Virus record (IMG/VR): IMGVR_UViG_3300020419_000001
Location: 1 to 45,862 of that record
DNA from: a virus
DNA length: 45,862 nucleotides
Reading direction: 5' to 3' (one strand)
The position numbers and the translations under genes are program-made. Position 1 is the first letter of the stretch. Each line of letters opens with the position of its first letter. This document shows positions 29,236-38,478 of this stretch, piece after piece. The notes beneath the pieces are model-generated. The model worked only from the letters and a program-made list of their open reading frames with translations, was not told the DNA's origin and searched no databases.

Positions 29236-30405
29236 ATGGCACAACAGTCAACAAATAATCCTAGCTCACAAACCTTTCTGGGTAGGATAAATACTGCGAC
29301 TAACGCTACAAATAATAGAGATTTGTATCTTAAATTATTTTCGGGCGAGATGTTTACTGGCTTCCAAAGGGAGACCATAGCTAGAGATCTTGTTATGAAG
29401 CGTACACTTACCAACGGTAAGAGTTTGCAGTTCATCTATACTGGACGCACAAGTGCGGAATACCACACCCCTGGCAACAGTATATTAGGAAACTCTGACA
29501 AAACTCCTCCAATAGCAGAAAAAACTATAACGGTTGATGACTTACTCATCAGTTCTGCATTTGTATATGAGTTAGATGAGACACTAGCACACTATGAAAT
29601 GAGAGGAGAAATCTCCAAGAAGATTGGATATGCTCTTGCTCAAAAGTATGATAGACTTATCTTCAGAGCTATTGCTAAAGGTGCTAGACAAGCTAGCCCA
29701 GTATCCCTAACCTCTTTCGTAGAGCCAGGTGGTACACAAATCAGAGTTGGAGCAGGTTCTAATGCTGATGATGCTCTTGATGATGATAAGCTCGTAACAG
29801 CATTTTATGATGCTGCAGCAGCTTTAGATGAAAAAGGTGTATCTGACGATGGTCGGGTTGCCGTACTTAATCCACGTCAGTATTACTCCCTCATAAAAGG
29901 AGCAGGTACTAACGGGTTAATTAACAGAGACGTACAAGGTACATCTTTACAAAGTGGAAATGGTGTAATTGAGATTGCAGGTATTCAAATCTACAAGTCA
30001 ATGAACGCTCCATTCTTCTCTAAGTATGGTACTAAGTATGCACCTTCAAGTGGTGCTTCTGCTGCTACTGACCTCGATACAGTAGATCCTGGAAATACAG
30101 GTTCATTCGTATCTGAAGGTATCGAAACAGCAACAACAGTTACAGGTAACAACTACGGAGCTCGTCAGAACTACGGTGCTGCCTCTAACTTTGCAAATAC
30201 ATGTGGACTTATCTTCCAGCGTGAAGCTGCAGGTGTAGTAGAAACTATTGGGCCACAGGTACAGGTAACTTCTGGAGACGTTTCAGTAGTTTACCAAGGT
30301 GATGTCATCCTAGGAAGACTCGCTATGGGAGCAGATTATGTAAACCCAGCAGCTTGTGTTGAATTGTTCGCAGGAACAACTACAGCTCCAGCAGCTTTCT
30401 CATAA
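29236..30405 (+). CDS. major capsid protein, T7 gp10-like
   Basis: This 389-residue protein builds the icosahedral head (HK97 fold). Typical sequence landmarks are FSGEMFTGFQRETIARDLV, KSLQFIYTGRTSAEYHTPG, DDGRVAVLNPRQYYSLIKG and VQVTSGDVSVVYQGDVILGRLAMG near the C terminus. Length matches T7 gp10A (345) and gp10B (398) in scale. No frameshift extension is apparent: the stop is followed by a strong terminator. The gene lies downstream of the structured interval and is expected to be among the most expressed. Confidence 0.96.
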   Translation: MAQQSTNNPSSQTFLGRINTATNATNNRDLYLKLFSGEMFTGFQRETIARDLVMKRTLTNGKSLQFIYTGRTSAEYHTPGNSILGNSDKTPPIAEKTITVDDLLISSAFVYELDETLAHYEMRGEISKKIGYALAQKYDRLIFRAIAKGARQASPVSLTSFVEPGGTQIRVGAGSNADDALDDDKLVTAFYDAAAALDEKGVSDDGRVAVLNPRQYYSLIKGAGTNGLINRDVQGTSLQSGNGVIEIAGIQIYKSMNAPFFSKYGTKYAPSSGASAATDLDTVDPGNTGSFVSEGIETATTVTGNNYGARQNYGAASNFANTCGLIFQREAAGVVETIGPQVQVTSGDVSVVYQGDVILGRLAMGADYVNPAACVELFAGTTTAPAAFS

Positions 30406-30419
30406 TTATTCATTTATAC

Positions 30420-30444
30420 GGGGACTTCGTGTCCCCCTTTTTTT
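30420..30444 (+). terminator. intrinsic terminator after major capsid gene
   Basis: GGGGAC (30420-30425), loop TTCGT, GTCCCC (30431-30436), then seven T (30438-30444) form a textbook terminator, in the same place as T7 T-phi after gene 10. The T-run abuts the next ATG at 30445. Confidence 0.92.
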
Positions 30445-31083
30445 ATGTCAGTAATATCTTACGGAGTGTCTACCGAACTAGATGCTGTAAACTCAATCCT
30501 GATGAGCGTTGGAGAATCCCCAGTTAATACATTAACAGTGCAAAGCCCCGAAGTGGCTATAGCACAGAAGACTCTAAGGCAAGTCTGCCGTGAGGTTCAA
30601 GCTGAGGGATGGTCATATAACACAGAGAACGAGTATCCAATAGACCTTGATACAAATAATCAATGTATCATACCTAACAATGTACTACAACTAGATCTAA
30701 GTATTTATCAACACGGTAAAGATTATGATGTAGTAAGACGTAGTGACAATGGTGTAATGAAGGTGTATGATAAAAAAGGTCATACGTTTACATTCACAAA
30801 TTGTAGTAAATTATATTTTGATATTATATGGATGGTAGACTTTGAAGATTTACCACAACCATTTAAAGATTATATCACCTCTAGATCCTCTAGAATCGCC
30901 TCTAACCGTATGGTAAACAACCCACAGTCGTCTAAGCTACTTGAACAGGATGAAGCTGGTCTAAGGGCATTAGCGTTGGAGTATGAAACTAAACAAGGTG
31001 ATTATAATATCTTTAATGATTTCCAGTATCAACAAGATGCTAATACCACTTACCGACCATTTAAAGTTTTAAGAAGGATGTAA
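30445..31083 (+). CDS. tail tubular protein A (gatekeeper), T7 gp11-like
   Basis: This 212-residue protein joins portal and tail tube. The N terminus STELDAVNSILMSVGESPVN closely follows T7 gp11 ([20 protein letters not shown]), and QVCREVQAEGWSYNTE matches INRQIQSRGWTFNIE. The start codon lies immediately after the terminator T-run, leaving no room for a normal ribosome binding site except within the hairpin stem. Only read-through transcripts can express it. Overlaps tail tube B by one base. Confidence 0.93.
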   Translation: MSVISYGVSTELDAVNSILMSVGESPVNTLTVQSPEVAIAQKTLRQVCREVQAEGWSYNTENEYPIDLDTNNQCIIPNNVLQLDLSIYQHGKDYDVVRRSDNGVMKVYDKKGHTFTFTNCSKLYFDIIWMVDFEDLPQPFKDYITSRSSRIASNRMVNNPQSSKLLEQDEAGLRALALEYETKQGDYNIFNDFQYQQDANTTYRPFKVLRRM

Positions 31084-34070
31084 TGCCAGCAGTTAATCAA
31101 CGTATCCCAAACTTTCTAGGGGGTGTATCTCAACAGCCAGATAAAATAAAATTTCCAGGACAGTTAAGGGTATGTGATAATGCTGTCCCAGATGTAACAT
31201 TTGGTTTGAAGAAACGTCCACCTGCAGAGTTTGTAGGTAACTTAACCAATGCCAATTCATCAGGTCATTGGTATGAAATACTTAGAGATGGAGATGAAAA
31301 ATATTTAGTACAGATTACACCAGCTAACACTGGTAGTCTTCCTATACGTATATGGGATGTAGCAGATGGTACAGAAAAATCTCTCACAAATTCTAGTGGA
31401 GATTCTATATTCAGCTACCTTGCGGGGGCAACACAACCCTACTCCGTACAGACTATACAAGACTATACACTTATAGCTAACCCGCAAAAGGTTGTAGCTG
31501 CAGGTACAGCTAATACAGATGTACCAATACACAGCGGAGAGTATGCTTATGCACGTTTAGATACTGTTGCTTATAATACTGAGTACATATTATATGACTC
31601 TGCTAATACTCCCACACCCAATACTTTTTTCAGAGTAACCTCTGTAAAGGTGGATAGGATGAATGGAAGCACTGCTGAAGGTGCTACTTGGAATGACACT
31701 AATGAAAACCAACAGAAATCAGGTACATTAACTTGGTCATTTTCTGGAGGTAGTGCAGTAACAACAACAGGTGCTGAAGTAGGTGGCTCAAATATTACAG
31801 AAAATATTGAAGGTACTTTACAGGTAAACGGTAATAGTTATATTGCTAATAACATAGCTAACTATGATGGAAGTGGTACTGAGTCTAGTGATTTTTTAGG
31901 ATACACACAAGACTATGATGTACGTTACACAGCCACAGTTACATTAAGAGATGGCGGTTTAATTAGAACAACCAACCAATCAACTGCAGAAAGTTTATTT
32001 ATAGATGTAGCTATAGAAGGTATAACATATCGTGTATCAGTTGAAGCTGTAGAACCAGTAACAACATATAGAGATGTTTCTGGTATAGCTTATTTTAAAA
32101 CTCCTAAGAATCCAGATAATGGTACACTTAGTATGGCTACTATTTTAAATGGTTTAAAAACTGCTACAAACAGCAGCCTAACTAATGTAACTGCTGAAGT
32201 TATAGGTAGTGGCTTATTTCTTCATGGATCTAGAGCAGACAGTACTAACTTTTTAGGTGGAGCTGTTAACGAGAACATGAGTGTTATAGGTCAGAAAGCA
32301 CAGGATATTAGTAGACTACCAGCTATGTGTAAACAAGGTTACGTAGCTCAGATTTCTAATGCTGCTGATCTAGATACTGATGACTACTATGTAAAGTTTA
32401 TAGCAGATAATGGTGTGTCAGGAGCAGGTAGTTGGGAAGAGTGTGTTAGACCTCATAACTTAGCATCTGGTAGTGACCCTATGCTAAAAGGTTTTGATAC
32501 CTCAACCATGCCTCATGCTCTAATAAACAACCGTAATGGTACATTTACATTTGCTGAGTTAACAGAAACTTTTGCTAACTCAAAAAATAATGATAATTAT
32601 TGGAAAAATAGAGAAGTAGGTGATGATACATCTAACCCATTTCCTACTTTTAAAGGTGCAGGAATACAAAAAATATTCTTTCATAGAAATAGATTAGGTT
32701 TGATTGCGGGTGAAAACGTAGTCATGAGCCAGCCTGGAGGGTACTTTAACTTTTTTATTGTATCTGCTATTAGTGCTAGTGACGATAACCCTATAGATAT
32801 AACTGTATCTGATGTTAAGCCAGCATTTATTAATCACATCTTACCTATACAAAAAGGTTTGATGATGTTTAGTGATAATGGTCAGTTTTTATTATTTACA
32901 GAATCAGATATATTTAGTCCTAAAACAGCTAGATTAAAAAAGGTAGCTAGTTATGAGTGTGATTCAAGTATTGATCCTTTAGATCTTGGTACGTCTGTAC
33001 TATTTACTTCTAACGTTTCATCATATGCTAGAGCATTTGAAGCTACAATATTAGATGATGATGCACCTCCTCAAATACTAGAACAAACTAGAGTTGTACC
33101 AGAATTTCTACCTAAAGATATAACTAAATCTACTAACTCAGCAGCTATAGGTATTGTTACTTATGGTAAAAAAGGAGATAATACAGTATATCATTACAAA
33201 TACTATAACACTGGTCAGAAACGTGAGCAGTCTGCATGGTATAGCTGGACATTAACAGGTGTTATGCACCATATGTTATATACAGCTGGTAGTTTTTTTA
33301 CTGTTACATTTCATGATAGTACATATAAACTATGTAGACATGAGTATGTAGCTGATGCTGACGGTAATAGAGCGTATGTAGTAGGTGGTACTGCTAGTGA
33401 AGTAGGATCCCCGCTAAAAACTGCAAGATGGTTTGAGGCATGCTTAGATAATATGGCTATTGCTAGTAATGTAGCAGGGTCAGCTCAGACTACAACAGCA
33501 CCCGAAAAGACTGTACTAACAATTCCATATACACCTGCAGCTGGCACACAAGCTAGTATATTTATGGTAGGTTTGTCTGGAAATGATAGCGATGGTAATT
33601 CTATAGCTGGTACTGTTAGGCAAGCAGATGCTGTGAGTAGTAATACTGTGACATTTAATAATATTAACTTAAATAGTGCAGCAAAAGTTGCAGTAGGATA
33701 TAAGTATACAAGTATTATTGAACTACCTACTTACTATCTTAATGTAGGTCAAAATGCTTATGACTTAGATGGTGACTTACGTATATCAGGTTTAAATTTT
33801 GAGATGGGTGTATCTGGCCCTATAGAGTTTCACCTATCTCCATTATATGCAGATATGGATTCTTATACACAATATGAATCAGGGATGTTGGTTAACTCTA
33901 GTAAGTTTGACCAACCACCTGCAACTCTAGCTAAATCAATAAGAGTACCTATACAAAAGAAGAATGATAAATATACTTTACAAATACAAATACCAGACCC
34001 ATTCTCCACCGCCCTAATCTCAGCAAGTTGGGACGGCAATTACAACACCAAACGACATGTACGAAGGTAA
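31083..34070 (+). CDS. tail tubular protein B (nozzle), T7 gp12-like
   Basis: This 995-residue protein forms the tail nozzle. It begins MPAVNQRIPNFLGGVSQQPD, the conserved start of the gp12 family, followed by VPDVTFGLKKRPPAEFV. Other landmarks are GIQKIFFHRNRLGLIAGENVVMSQPG, QLLLFTES-type strands (MMFSDNGQFLLFTESD) and SWDGNYNTKRHVRR at the end. It is larger than T7 gp12 (794) because of an extended beta-rich middle. It overlaps the next gene by 14 bases. Confidence 0.93.
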   Translation: MPAVNQRIPNFLGGVSQQPDKIKFPGQLRVCDNAVPDVTFGLKKRPPAEFVGNLTNANSSGHWYEILRDGDEKYLVQITPANTGSLPIRIWDVADGTEKSLTNSSGDSIFSYLAGATQPYSVQTIQDYTLIANPQKVVAAGTANTDVPIHSGEYAYARLDTVAYNTEYILYDSANTPTPNTFFRVTSVKVDRMNGSTAEGATWNDTNENQQKSGTLTWSFSGGSAVTTTGAEVGGSNITENIEGTLQVNGNSYIANNIANYDGSGTESSDFLGYTQDYDVRYTATVTLRDGGLIRTTNQSTAESLFIDVAIEGITYRVSVEAVEPVTTYRDVSGIAYFKTPKNPDNGTLSMATILNGLKTATNSSLTNVTAEVIGSGLFLHGSRADSTNFLGGAVNENMSVIGQKAQDISRLPAMCKQGYVAQISNAADLDTDDYYVKFIADNGVSGAGSWEECVRPHNLASGSDPMLKGFDTSTMPHALINNRNGTFTFAELTETFANSKNNDNYWKNREVGDDTSNPFPTFKGAGIQKIFFHRNRLGLIAGENVVMSQPGGYFNFFIVSAISASDDNPIDITVSDVKPAFINHILPIQKGLMMFSDNGQFLLFTESDIFSPKTARLKKVASYECDSSIDPLDLGTSVLFTSNVSSYARAFEATILDDDAPPQILEQTRVVPEFLPKDITKSTNSAAIGIVTYGKKGDNTVYHYKYYNTGQKREQSAWYSWTLTGVMHHMLYTAGSFFTVTFHDSTYKLCRHEYVADADGNRAYVVGGTASEVGSPLKTARWFEACLDNMAIASNVAGSAQTTTAPEKTVLTIPYTPAAGTQASIFMVGLSGNDSDGNSIAGTVRQADAVSSNTVTFNNINLNSAAKVAVGYKYTSIIELPTYYLNVGQNAYDLDGDLRISGLNFEMGVSGPIEFHLSPLYADMDSYTQYESGMLVNSSKFDQPPATLAKSIRVPIQKKNDKYTLQIQIPDPFSTALISASWDGNYNTKRHVRR

Positions 34071-34509
34071 GTATATCCAGACCTGCACTCCAGAGTTAGC
34101 TCTAAGTGTGGGTCTGAACTTACGCTATGAAGATAGACGTGAATCCGAAGAAACCTCTGGCTTATGTGCCGAGGCTGCAATTTTAGAATCTTATTTTAAT
34201 TCCTCAACCTCTGTGTTTTTTAAGGTTCCCAACGGCAAGGCTGCTGGAGTGGCGGGAGTAACTCCTAATAACTGTATATGGATGCTATGCACTGATGCTA
34301 GTACAGAGTACCCACATACATTTGTGAGAGAAGCAAAACGCTGGGTAAATAGTTTACTCAATCCTTATTTAATGAATCAAGCAGACATGCGGAATGAAGC
34401 ACATATAAAATTACTAAAACTTCTAGGTTTTTCATTTATTAACTATCATGTATATAATAGAGTTCCTCTTATACAATTTATAAAACCATGTGCGATCCAA
34501 TCGTATTAG
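34057..34509 (+). CDS. internal virion protein, T7 gp13-like (GNAT-like fold)
   Basis: This 150-residue protein occupies the T7 gene 13 position between tail tube B and the gp14-like gene. Its second half has an acetyltransferase-like arrangement (NNCIWMLCTDAST, FVREAKRWVNSLL, HIKLLKLLGFSFI) as seen in gp13 relatives, probably without enzyme activity. The assignment rests on order, size (T7: 138) and the KLLGF ending motif. Overlaps both neighbours. Confidence 0.75.
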   Translation: MYEGKYIQTCTPELALSVGLNLRYEDRRESEETSGLCAEAAILESYFNSSTSVFFKVPNGKAAGVAGVTPNNCIWMLCTDASTEYPHTFVREAKRWVNSLLNPYLMNQADMRNEAHIKLLKLLGFSFINYHVYNRVPLIQFIKPCAIQSY

Positions 34510-35207
34510 GTATCGTTTCTGGTGTTGGTTCAGCTGTCACTGGTATTGCAGAACAAAATAGGCAACATCGAGCACAAGTTGATGCAGTCAACCGTTCTAA
34601 TGCTATTGCCCGACAGAAATACCTTAACGATATTCAAATCTCTGCCTACAACGATCAACGTAAAGGCGAGGTTTTTACAGCTCAGTTACAAGCTGATGCT
34701 GCGTCTAGAACAAATCTCTTTAAACAGAGAGAAATAAATCAAATAGAAGCAAACAGAGCTAGTGAATCTGCACAACAAGAGTTGCGTGAAAAGGTCACAG
34801 AGACAATGTTTGCAAGTCAAGAAAATCTTGCTAAAGCTATAGAAGCCCAAGGGACAATATTAGCTAGCGGACAACAAGCTGGTCAATCTCTAATGTTAAC
34901 AGTAGATGATGTAGAAAGAAAGTATGGTATGCAACAAGCACAACTAGATGCTTCTATCTTTGACTCTACTAAAGCTTATGGTATCAAACAATTTGGTGTC
35001 AATTTAGATCAATACTCAGCTGACGTAACCGCACTTAACAACCTTACAACTACTGCAGTGGTAGCTCCATCTGCATCATTTGAAACTGTTAAACCAATTA
35101 AACAAGCACCTCCAGAAAAACCATCTATACTTGGCCCAATCCTTGGTGGATTTAGCACAGGTGTAAGTACATGGTCAGGTGTAACAACAGCCCTTAACTC
35201 ACAATAA
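34488..35207 (+). CDS. internal virion protein B, T7 gp14-like ejection protein
   Basis: This 239-residue protein has an N-terminal hydrophobic helix (PIVLGIVSGVGSAVTGIAEQ), then a long Ala/Gln/Glu-rich coiled-coil-like region (residues about 25-150), and a Gly-rich end (ILGPILGGFSTGVST). This fits gp14, which is ejected first and forms a pore in the host outer membrane. Gene order 13-14-15-16 is kept. Overlaps the upstream gene by 22 bases. Confidence 0.88.
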   Translation: MCDPIVLGIVSGVGSAVTGIAEQNRQHRAQVDAVNRSNAIARQKYLNDIQISAYNDQRKGEVFTAQLQADAASRTNLFKQREINQIEANRASESAQQELREKVTETMFASQENLAKAIEAQGTILASGQQAGQSLMLTVDDVERKYGMQQAQLDASIFDSTKAYGIKQFGVNLDQYSADVTALNNLTTTAVVAPSASFETVKPIKQAPPEKPSILGPILGGFSTGVSTWSGVTTALNSQ

Positions 35208-35208
35208 T

Positions 35209-38200
35209 ATGTCCTACAAAAGGAGTACTTCTTTTACAGGTTATCGAGCTCGTAATACTCTTAACACTGAGTCGAAAGACCTTGTTACTAAGGCTAAGGC
35301 TTTAGACAAGCAACGAGTTGATAATGTAAAAGGAATGTCGAAGCAAGCTTCGGATCAAATTACAGAGATGAATCGTCTATCTAACCTTGAGGCAAAGGCA
35401 GACGCATATGAAATTCAAAACTTAGCTAAATTTAGTAAATCACTTAACGATGCTATACAGACTGGTGCTAAAACACTAGGTGTAGAATACATAAGACGTA
35501 AACGTCAAGAAGCTTATGATGATTATCGTAACGCTGAAGCTGGTGATGAAGAAGCAAAAAAAAAAGTTGCTTTAAATACAGAACAATTAACTGAAATTGA
35601 AACTAAGATAAAAGAATTAGAAACAGAAAAGAATAGAGCTCTTAGTGGTGTTGAAGCTAATAACATACGCATGAGTATGGAGGATAGGTTTAAGATAGAA
35701 AACGCCAAGAAATATGGTAGTAACTATGCTTATGGTTATCAGAAAGCTTCATTAATGGAAGGTGCTAAAGGTTTTATGCCTTGGTTCCAAGCCACTATTA
35801 ATGACAGTACAGAAAAAGTAACTTTACCTGATGGTAGAGAAATTGAAGTTAAGGAGTATAGTAGTTTAACTACAAGTGCAGATAGAAAAACTGTCGAAGA
35901 TAAATTACTTTTAGATTATGAAGAAAGAACTAATCAAACTGATTTAAGTAATGTAGTAGTAAATCAAGTCTTACGTAAAAGTGTAACACAACAACTACAA
36001 AAATGGAGAACAGTACAATTAGATCAAGAAATTAAAGATAATGCTCAAAACAATATAACTAAAGGTAATATTGATATACATCAAAATATTAGTTTATTTG
36101 AGCGTGGCAAAGGTCAAGAAGATTTAATTGAAAAATCTATACAACACATGTTTACAAATGGACGTGCGTTTCAGATTAGTGCAGGAGCTACAAAAAATGC
36201 TGGAGGTCTAAATAAGACTGGCATTAAAGATACTATTATTGATGCTTTAGCTTCTGTAGATGATGATGTCTTAAGAGTAGAGTTAGCTAATAAAATTCTT
36301 GATGAGATGACATTTGATATTCCAGGGGTTAACAAAGGTTCATTAAGTGATCCAAAGTTATTTGGAAACATGTTTGATAAAGAACAAATATTAGTTGACA
36401 TAGAATATAAAATAGATCAAAATATAGAAAAAAAAGAAAAAGTTGCTAAAAAAACGTTAGCTGTTAAAATCAATCAAGCTCAATACGACTGGTCTAATGG
36501 TGGTAATAAACTAGAATACTTTGGATTAATGGATTCAGATGAGCTTAAACAACTAGCTCTTCAAACTCCAGATGGCATGAAAATGTTAAATGTTGCAAAG
36601 ACTTTTAAAATGGAGAAGTATTCTTACGATCAAGGTAAACGTTTAGCTGATGCAGAAAAAGAAAAGTATAATGGTAAAATAACACAAGCTACATGGATGA
36701 AGTTATCAACAGAATTACAAGAAGAGTATGGAAAAGATTCTGTAGCTGATGGTGATATGTTTCATGAAACTAAATTAGGTAAAGATTTTTACAAAGCTTT
36801 AGGTGAAGATAGTTTAGGAGAATTAAATTTACTTGTAGGAGAACTATCTAAAGGTAATGACCAACTAGGTTTAAGTGCTTCTGAGATAGATAATGCTCAA
36901 GATTTTATTGTTAATGAGTATATACATACAGTTGTTAATGATTTAAAAAATAACCCAAACATACCAGCTGGTAGATCTGAAGAGTTTTATCATAAAGAAG
37001 CTAGAAAAGTTATCTTAAGTCAAATTAAAAATGGTAGGACAGAAAAGGATTATACAATAAACCCTTTTGCCACAGCTGGAAAAGGGCAACAACAATCAGA
37101 TGAATCAGGTCTTTCTAACTCTGTTTTTCTAAATCCTCGTTTTAATAATACCACAGAATTATCATCACCAAATTTTAAGGTCAATAGTTATGGTAAAAAT
37201 AAACAATTAATGTCCAATAAATTACGTGAAATACGTCAAAAAATAGTTAATGAAGATAATACTGCTAAAATATTTACAGATAAAAGTTTATTAGGTAACT
37301 TAACTGATAAGACCAAACAACAATATTTAATGCCTAAGTTAGATAAAGATGGTAATTGGAATGAAGAGTCTGCATTTGTCCAGTATTTAACATATATGGA
37401 TCCTCAAAAAAGAGATTCTTTTACTATTGGAAACATATTACGTGAAACACATTTTGGCCCCGAAGCTAAAATAGATAAAAGCACACTTCCAGCAAACATA
37501 CAAGAGATTATTACAACTGTAGAGAACTCAGATTTAAAAACTAGACAGTTATTATCTAGTCCTTATGCTCATGATAGAGCTAGAGGCATTGATATGATAG
37601 GTTTAGTTGATGGTTTTACTATGGGTAATGCTATGGATAACATGGGATTTACTGTAGATAATATTAAACCTGCAGAGTTAGCTGACATTTTAACAGAAAT
37701 GAAAGAAAGTAAAGCAAATTTTGACGCTAATGCAGATAATCTACAAGCTAAAGTTTTTAAAATTCACACTAATAATTTGATTAAAAAAGCTTCTCAGTTA
37801 ACTGATAATAAATATGTAGCTATTCAAATGGTAGGTATTGCCTTTAACGGTGGTAAGATGAAAAACTATGGCACTAAAAATGAAAAAATGATAAGTGTAA
37901 GATCACTTAATAATTATTATGGTGCTTTTGAAAATAATGATGGTTTAACAGATGACTATACTTTAATCCCTGTTGAGGGTAAAGGTACTAAGTCTTTAAC
38001 TAAAATGGAGATTATACCACCTGCAGTTACTATTGAACGTCTTGATACAGAGCTTACTAAGTTAAATGAAAACAAACCACCTGAGCGTTTAGCTACTACT
38101 GGTAGAGCTAAAACTAAAAAGAATCCTGATTATATAGATTATTTAGAAAACGTATCTAAACTAGAAGCTAGAAAAGATATGTTAGCATTACTACAAAGTG

Positions 38201-38478
38201 ATGAGCCTATACAATGGGGTCAAGGAAGAGCTTTAGCTTACAATGATCCAGCTTCTATTAGTGCTTGGTATGGAGTACAGCAAGCAATGGGTAAAACAAG
38301 ATATAACAAATTCCTAAAACAATTAAATCTAAAATTTATCAAAGAAACTAACAATAAAATCTCTCCTATATCCCCTGGATACAACTTAACTTTAGTTGGG
38401 GGCAAGAAAATCAAAAGAGATTGGTCGAATTTTGTTAAAGAAAATTTATTAAAAACTCCTGAGTTTTACACACCATGA
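35209..38478 (+). CDS. internal virion protein C, T7 gp15-like ejection protein
   Basis: This 1089-residue protein is longer than T7 gp15 (747). It is helical and charged with many Lys, Asp and Asn; residues 90-160 look coiled-coil (EAKKKVALNTEQLTEIETKI). The C-terminal part has IQWGQGRALAYNDPASISAW. No enzyme motif is seen. Placement between gp14- and gp16-like genes and size support a periplasmic conduit protein of the ejectosome. Codon use is strongly A/T-ending. Its stop overlaps the next start by 4 bases. Confidence 0.87.
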   Translation: MSYKRSTSFTGYRARNTLNTESKDLVTKAKALDKQRVDNVKGMSKQASDQITEMNRLSNLEAKADAYEIQNLAKFSKSLNDAIQTGAKTLGVEYIRRKRQEAYDDYRNAEAGDEEAKKKVALNTEQLTEIETKIKELETEKNRALSGVEANNIRMSMEDRFKIENAKKYGSNYAYGYQKASLMEGAKGFMPWFQATINDSTEKVTLPDGREIEVKEYSSLTTSADRKTVEDKLLLDYEERTNQTDLSNVVVNQVLRKSVTQQLQKWRTVQLDQEIKDNAQNNITKGNIDIHQNISLFERGKGQEDLIEKSIQHMFTNGRAFQISAGATKNAGGLNKTGIKDTIIDALASVDDDVLRVELANKILDEMTFDIPGVNKGSLSDPKLFGNMFDKEQILVDIEYKIDQNIEKKEKVAKKTLAVKINQAQYDWSNGGNKLEYFGLMDSDELKQLALQTPDGMKMLNVAKTFKMEKYSYDQGKRLADAEKEKYNGKITQATWMKLSTELQEEYGKDSVADGDMFHETKLGKDFYKALGEDSLGELNLLVGELSKGNDQLGLSASEIDNAQDFIVNEYIHTVVNDLKNNPNIPAGRSEEFYHKEARKVILSQIKNGRTEKDYTINPFATAGKGQQQSDESGLSNSVFLNPRFNNTTELSSPNFKVNSYGKNKQLMSNKLREIRQKIVNEDNTAKIFTDKSLLGNLTDKTKQQYLMPKLDKDGNWNEESAFVQYLTYMDPQKRDSFTIGNILRETHFGPEAKIDKSTLPANIQEIITTVENSDLKTRQLLSSPYAHDRARGIDMIGLVDGFTMGNAMDNMGFTVDNIKPAELADILTEMKESKANFDANADNLQAKVFKIHTNNLIKKASQLTDNKYVAIQMVGIAFNGGKMKNYGTKNEKMISVRSLNNYYGAFENNDGLTDDYTLIPVEGKGTKSLTKMEIIPPAVTIERLDTELTKLNENKPPERLATTGRAKTKKNPDYIDYLENVSKLEARKDMLALLQSDEPIQWGQGRALAYNDPASISAWYGVQQAMGKTRYNKFLKQLNLKFIKETNNKISPISPGYNLTLVGGKKIKRDWSNFVKENLLKTPEFYTP

